Source: Oscillospiraceae bacterium
GTDB lineage: Bacteria > Bacillota > Clostridia > Oscillospirales > Acutalibacteraceae
Length of the DNA stretch: 64,000 nucleotides
Direction of reading: 5' to 3'
Assembly: GCA_015066095.1 (NCBI GenBank)
Contig: SVPC01000005.1
Location: 1-64,000 of the forward strand
How positions within the stretch are numbered: the first letter of the stretch is position 1; the number at the start of each line of letters is the position of its first letter. The translations under genes were made by a program, and so were the position numbers. Shown in pieces: positions 59,932 to 64,000 of this stretch. Below the pieces are notes generated by a model. That model worked only from the letters and a program-made list of their open reading frames with translations. It made no database searches and was not told the DNA's origin.

Positions 59932-61008
59932 TTAAGCTTCTTCCTCAGATTTTAATGCTTCGGTACGATAATAGGTAATAAGCGCATCTACAACCTCGGT
60001 CATATCACCATTTAGTATTTGTTCTAACTTATAAAGTGTGAGACCAATTCGGTGGTCGGTAACTCTGCCTTGGGGATAGTTATAGGTGCGTATGCGTTCG
60101 CTTCGGTCACCGGTACCAACCTGATTTTTACGGTCGGAAGCGATTGCTTCGTCGTGTTTTCTTTGTTCTTCGTCTAAAAGGCGTGAACGCAAAATTTTAA
60201 GCGCTTTATCCTTGTTTTTAAACTGACTTCGTTCGTCCTGACATTCTACAACAGTACCTGTGGGAATGTGGGTTACACGAATAGCGGACGAAGTTTTATT
60301 GATGTGCTGACCACCGGCACCTGATGAACGGAAGGTGTCAATTTTAAGGTCGGCAGGGTTGATTTCAAGTTCAACATCGTCGGCTTCGGGCAAAACCGCT
60401 ACCGTTACGGTGGAGGTGTGTATACGGCCCTGTGTTTCGGTATCGGGCACACGCTGAACACGGTGAACACCGCTTTCGTACTTGAATTTGGAGTAAGCGC
60501 CGTTACCCTCAATCATAAAGCATATTTCTTTATAACCGCCAAGTTCGGTTTCGTTAGCGCTCATAACCTCTACTTGCCAACGGTTCGTTTCGGCGTACAT
60601 TGTGTACATTCTATAAAGTGAACCCGCAAAGAGCGCCGCTTCTTCGCCACCCGCACCGCCGCGGATTTCTATAATAACGTTTTTATCGTCGTTGGGGTCT
60701 TTGGGTAAAAGCAGTATTTTAAGTTCACCCGAAAATATTTCAATATTTTCTTTTGCTTCTTTCAGCTCTTCTTCGGCAAGTTCTTTGAAATCTTTGTCAA
60801 GATTCGGTTCTGCCAAAATTTCCAAAGCATCCTTTTCTGCCGCCTTTGCTGCGGTATACTCGCGGTATTTTTCAACAATAGGGGTGAGTTCCGCGTGTTC
60901 TTTCATAAGTTTTGTGAAAACTTCGTTATTAGAAGCTACATCGGGGCGTGTAAGTTCTATACCGATTTGTTCATAGCGGTTTACAACAGATTCTAATTTA
61001 TCAAACAT
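59932..61008 (-). CDS. prfA: Peptide chain release factor 1
   Basis: [47 protein letters not shown]; start at MFDKLESV. Confidence 0.96.
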   Translation of the reverse strand: MFDKLESVVNRYEQIGIELTRPDVASNNEVFTKLMKEHAELTPIVEKYREYTAAKAAEKDALEILAEPNLDKDFKELAEEELKEAKENIEIFSGELKILLLPKDPNDDKNVIIEIRGGAGGEEAALFAGSLYRMYTMYAETNRWQVEVMSANETELGGYKEICFMIEGNGAYSKFKYESGVHRVQRVPDTETQGRIHTSTVTVAVLPEADDVELEINPADLKIDTFRSSGAGGQHINKTSSAIRVTHIPTGTVVECQDERSQFKNKDKALKILRSRLLDEEQRKHDEAIASDRKNQVGTGDRSERIRTYNYPQGRVTDHRIGLTLYKLEQILNGDMTEVVDALITYYRTEALKSEEEA

Positions 61009-61199
61009 TATATATCTCCATTTGCTTTGATTATTTTCTTTAGGCCCTTTTCGGCTTTGGAACGCGGTATCATCACTTCGTGGGCACAACCGTCACAACG
61101 AAGACGAAAATCCATACCTATGCGCAGTACGGAAAAGGTGTTGCACCCGCAGGGGTGTTTTTTCTTCATTAAAAGTTTATCACCTATATTTATATCCAT
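61008..61199 (-). CDS. DUF951 family protein
   Basis: [42 protein letters not shown]. Confidence 0.92.
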   Translation of the reverse strand: MDINIGDKLLMKKKHPCGCNTFSVLRIGMDFRLRCDGCAHEVMIPRSKAEKGLKKIIKANGDI

Positions 61200-61337
61200 T
61201 TTTTCCTCCGCACATAAAAATTCATTATATATTATATACTATAAAACTAAAAAAGGCAATACTTTACAAAAACTCATTGACAAAAAAGAAAATATGTTGT
61301 AATATGTACTTACTTTTAAAAAATAGGAGTTGATATT

Positions 61338-62351
61338 GTGGACGACGGTCCGGCGGGCAGTATAATTTTATTTGTAATTTTAATAGTGTTGAGCGGTTAC
61401 TTTTCAGGTACCGAGATTTCGTTAGCTTCAGTTAACCGAATTCATATGATGAGCAAGGCTTCAAAAGACAGTAAGGGTGCAAAGCGTGTGCTTTGGGTTC
61501 TTGATAATTTTGACGAGGCTTTGTCCGTGTTACTTATTGGTAACAATATTGTGAATATCGGTTGTGCAACGCTTGCTACTACTATTGCTCTTGGGAGCTT
61601 TGGCGCCCAGTGGGTTGCGGTAGCGACGGCGATTGCGACTGTGGTTATTTTTATTTTTGGCGAAATTTTACCCAAGTGCTTTGCCCGCGCTTGTAATGAA
61701 AAGTTTGCTGAGATTGCATCATTACCGCTTGTTACTTTAATGAAAATATTAAAGCCTATTTCTATAACCCTTACAGCGCTTACAACCTTAATTTCAAAAC
61801 CATTTAAAAAGCATAGCGACAATCAGGTTACTATGACCGAAGAAGAGTTGACCGATATCGTCGAAAATATTTCTGAAGAGGAAGATTTTGATGAGGAAAA
61901 AGGCGAACTTATGAAATCGGCGCTTCAATTTTCACAGTCATTTGCAGGTGATGTTATGACACCGTGGGATGAGGTTGAAACTATTTCGATAGCGCTTAAA
62001 ACACCTGAGATTTTAAAGGTTGTAAAAAATTCTGTACATTCGCGAATTCCTGTTACTGACCGCAAGGGTAACATTCGAGGTGTTTTGCAGATAAGAAAAT
62101 TCCTTAAAGCATATATGAAGCATAAGAATAACGTAATAATTGCAAGTATTATTGATTATCCGTATTATGTGGATGAATATATGCCGATTGATGAAGTACT
62201 TACAGAAATGAGTAACCATCGCCGTAATTTGAGTTTTGTCAAAGGTGCGAACGGTGCGGTAATAGGTATTATTTCGGTGGAAGACATTTTGGAAGAACTC
62301 GTGGGCGAAATCTACGACGAAAACGACGTAGGAGGTGCCGAAGATGAGTGA
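61338..62351 (+). CDS. CNNM/CorC-type hemolysin family protein (DUF21 plus CBS)
   Basis: SGYFSGTEISLASVNRI; IFGEILPKCFARA; DVMTPWDEVETI. Confidence 0.9.
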   Translation: MDDGPAGSIILFVILIVLSGYFSGTEISLASVNRIHMMSKASKDSKGAKRVLWVLDNFDEALSVLLIGNNIVNIGCATLATTIALGSFGAQWVAVATAIATVVIFIFGEILPKCFARACNEKFAEIASLPLVTLMKILKPISITLTALTTLISKPFKKHSDNQVTMTEEELTDIVENISEEEDFDEEKGELMKSALQFSQSFAGDVMTPWDEVETISIALKTPEILKVVKNSVHSRIPVTDRKGNIRGVLQIRKFLKAYMKHKNNVIIASIIDYPYYVDEYMPIDEVLTEMSNHRRNLSFVKGANGAVIGIISVEDILEELVGEIYDENDVGGAEDE

Positions 62352-63624
62352 TATTATACTTTATTTGTTCGTAGTGGCTTTGATTTTGGTGTCGGCATTT
62401 TTCTCGGCTACCGAGATTGCATACTCTAGCGTTAATGTGTTACGCCTTAAAAATCTTTTAAAGGAAAGAAGCACACTTTCGCGCCAGATGGCGGTGAAGA
62501 TTATTGACGACTATGATAATCTTTTAAGCAGTATACTTATAGGTAATAATATTGCCAATATGGCATCTTCTTCTATCGCAACAGTTTTGGTTGTAGGATG
62601 GTTTGGCGGCGACGAAGACTACGCTTGGGTTTCCACTGTGGGAACGACTGTTTTGGTACTGATTTTTGGCGAGATTGTGCCTAAAGTATTAGCAAAGCAG
62701 TTCCCTGAAATATTTTGTTGTTTCTCGGCAATTCCGATTTATGTGTTATCAATAATATTTACACCTATCAACTTTGTAATAATGGGCTTTGTAAATCTTG
62801 TTTCAAAGATTTGGGAAAAGAATGTGGATGATAGCGAGGCCGTTTCAGAAGAAGATTTTGAAAATATTATTGATATAGTTGAAGATGAGGGTGTATTGGA
62901 CGAAGAACAATGCGACCTTTTGCAAAATGCACTCGATTTCGATGAAGTTTTGGCTTACGAAATCATTACACACCGTGTAGATATGGAAGCACTTGATATT
63001 CGTGACCCGTATGAAATAAACTTGCGCAAGTGTGAAGAAACCACATATTCGCGTTTGCCGGTTTACGAAGACACAACCGATAATATTATAGGTATACTCC
63101 ACCTTAATCATTTTTATAAAACTTATGTGGAAAAGAGCAAGGTAAATATTCGTGAACTTTTATTACCTGTCACCTTCGTACATAAGACTATGCCATTGCC
63201 CGATGTGCTTGAAAAAATGAAGGAAAACAAGTGCCATATGGTAGTTGTGCTTGACGAGTACGGCGGTACTATGGGTATTCTCACGATGGAAGACGTGCTC
63301 GAACAGCTGGTTGGCGAAATATTTGACGAGTCGGACGAAATTGAACGCGAGTTCATTTGCGTTGACGATACACATTTTGAAGCCGACGGCGATATGCGTG
63401 TTTACGATTTCTTTGACGAGTTTGATATTGATATTGATGAGGACGAGGAATTTGAAGCTGATTCTGCCACAGTAGGCGGTTGGACACTCACAATGCTTGA
63501 GGGTGAGGTTGAAGAAGGCAGTACCTTTACTTGGGAAAACCTTAATATAACAGTCCTTAAAACCGACGGTTTCAGAGTAGAACGCATAGCGGTTGAACAA
63601 ATGCAGCAAGAAGAGGAAGAATAA
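62335..63624 (+). CDS. CNNM/CorC-type hemolysin family protein (DUF21, CBS, transporter-associated domain)
   Basis: SAFFSATEIAYSSVNVLRLKNL; IFGEIVPKVLAKQ; VVLDEYGGTMGILTMEDVLEQLVGEIFDE. Confidence 0.92.
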   Translation: MPKMSDIILYLFVVALILVSAFFSATEIAYSSVNVLRLKNLLKERSTLSRQMAVKIIDDYDNLLSSILIGNNIANMASSSIATVLVVGWFGGDEDYAWVSTVGTTVLVLIFGEIVPKVLAKQFPEIFCCFSAIPIYVLSIIFTPINFVIMGFVNLVSKIWEKNVDDSEAVSEEDFENIIDIVEDEGVLDEEQCDLLQNALDFDEVLAYEIITHRVDMEALDIRDPYEINLRKCEETTYSRLPVYEDTTDNIIGILHLNHFYKTYVEKSKVNIRELLLPVTFVHKTMPLPDVLEKMKENKCHMVVVLDEYGGTMGILTMEDVLEQLVGEIFDESDEIEREFICVDDTHFEADGDMRVYDFFDEFDIDIDEDEEFEADSATVGGWTLTMLEGEVEEGSTFTWENLNITVLKTDGFRVERIAVEQMQQEEEE

Positions 63625-63630
63625 ATTTAG

Positions 63631-63656
63631 GGCTCTGCAAAATATTTTGCAGAGCC
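63631..63656 (+). terminator. Terminator
   Basis: GGCTCTGCAAAAT / ATTTTGCAGAGCC. Confidence 0.7.
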
Positions 63657-63738
63657 TATAATTTTTTGTTGAAAAATAATACAATATGTAGTATAGTATA
63701 TATTGTAGAAAAATTATGGTTTTTGGGAGGCAACTACA

Positions 63739-64000
63739 ATGTATAGGAAATTTTTAGCAGTAATCTTATGTGTTTTAATGCTGTTTTTGGCAGCCTGTGG
63801 CGGGGCGGAAGAAACGACTGAATCTAAACCAAAGGAAGTATCATCCGAAGTCAAGCCTCCTGAACCGGTATATTATGTGAATAATCTTACAGGTGAGCAA
63901 AATCTTACAGATGAAGCATTGGCGAACCGTCGACCTGTTGCTATAATGATAAATAACGCTTGGGAAGGTACCCGCGGCGATGCGCAAAGTGTACAAACAG
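63739..64000 (+). CDS. DUF3048-type lipoprotein, truncated by window end
   Basis: MYRKFLAVILCVLMLFLAACGGAEE...LTGEQNLTDEALANRRPVAIMINNAWEGTRGDAQS; frame open to window end. Confidence 0.8.
   Translation, partial: MYRKFLAVILCVLMLFLAACGGAEETTESKPKEVSSEVKPPEPVYYVNNLTGEQNLTDEALANRRPVAIMINNAWEGTRGDAQSVQT

Noticed and set aside
1-64000. CRISPR arrays, prophage modules, complete transposases, classical toxin-antitoxin pairs
   Set aside because: None seen; no regularly spaced repeats and no cas, phage structural or intact transposase ORFs in the track.

Overview
Chromosomal window from a low-to-mid GC Clostridia-type Firmicute, probably Oscillospiraceae/Ruminococcaceae-like (inferred from gene content only). 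Most of it is housekeeping: glyQS, thiI/cysteine desulfurase, holA, rnmV, glgC-glgD-glgA, uppP, dapF-murE, hppA, class I fumarase, adhE, an AraC/GH3/xylB/xylA xylose locus, spoVT, coaE, Sua5-type synthase, prfA. There are three tRNAs (Gly-TCC, Leu-TAA, Thr-CGT), a probable 6S RNA, and a cobalamin riboswitch ahead of a DUF4430 lipoprotein and an ECF S component. No CRISPR array, prophage or intact transposase was seen. The accessory-looking part is about 41.9-56.1 kb. It holds (i) two truncated spoVT-leader repeats encoding an 18-residue peptide core whose differences are all synonymous, each ending in the same hairpin and together bracketing the xylose locus; (ii) SD-occluding hairpins before spoVT and one of these repeats; (iii) an AlbA_2/Schlafen-type regulator gene with a perfect 16-bp palindrome inside its promoter spacer and again inside a 42-bp palindrome just after its stop; (iv) a Rex-like operator and possible attenuator before adhE; (v) RAYT/REP-like orphan repeats around adhE. 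Other points: an unlisted 44-aa sORF in a secreted cohesin-like operon, an apparently split CinA, and a one-base frameshift in the essential gene holA. All assignments are by eye; no database search was run.
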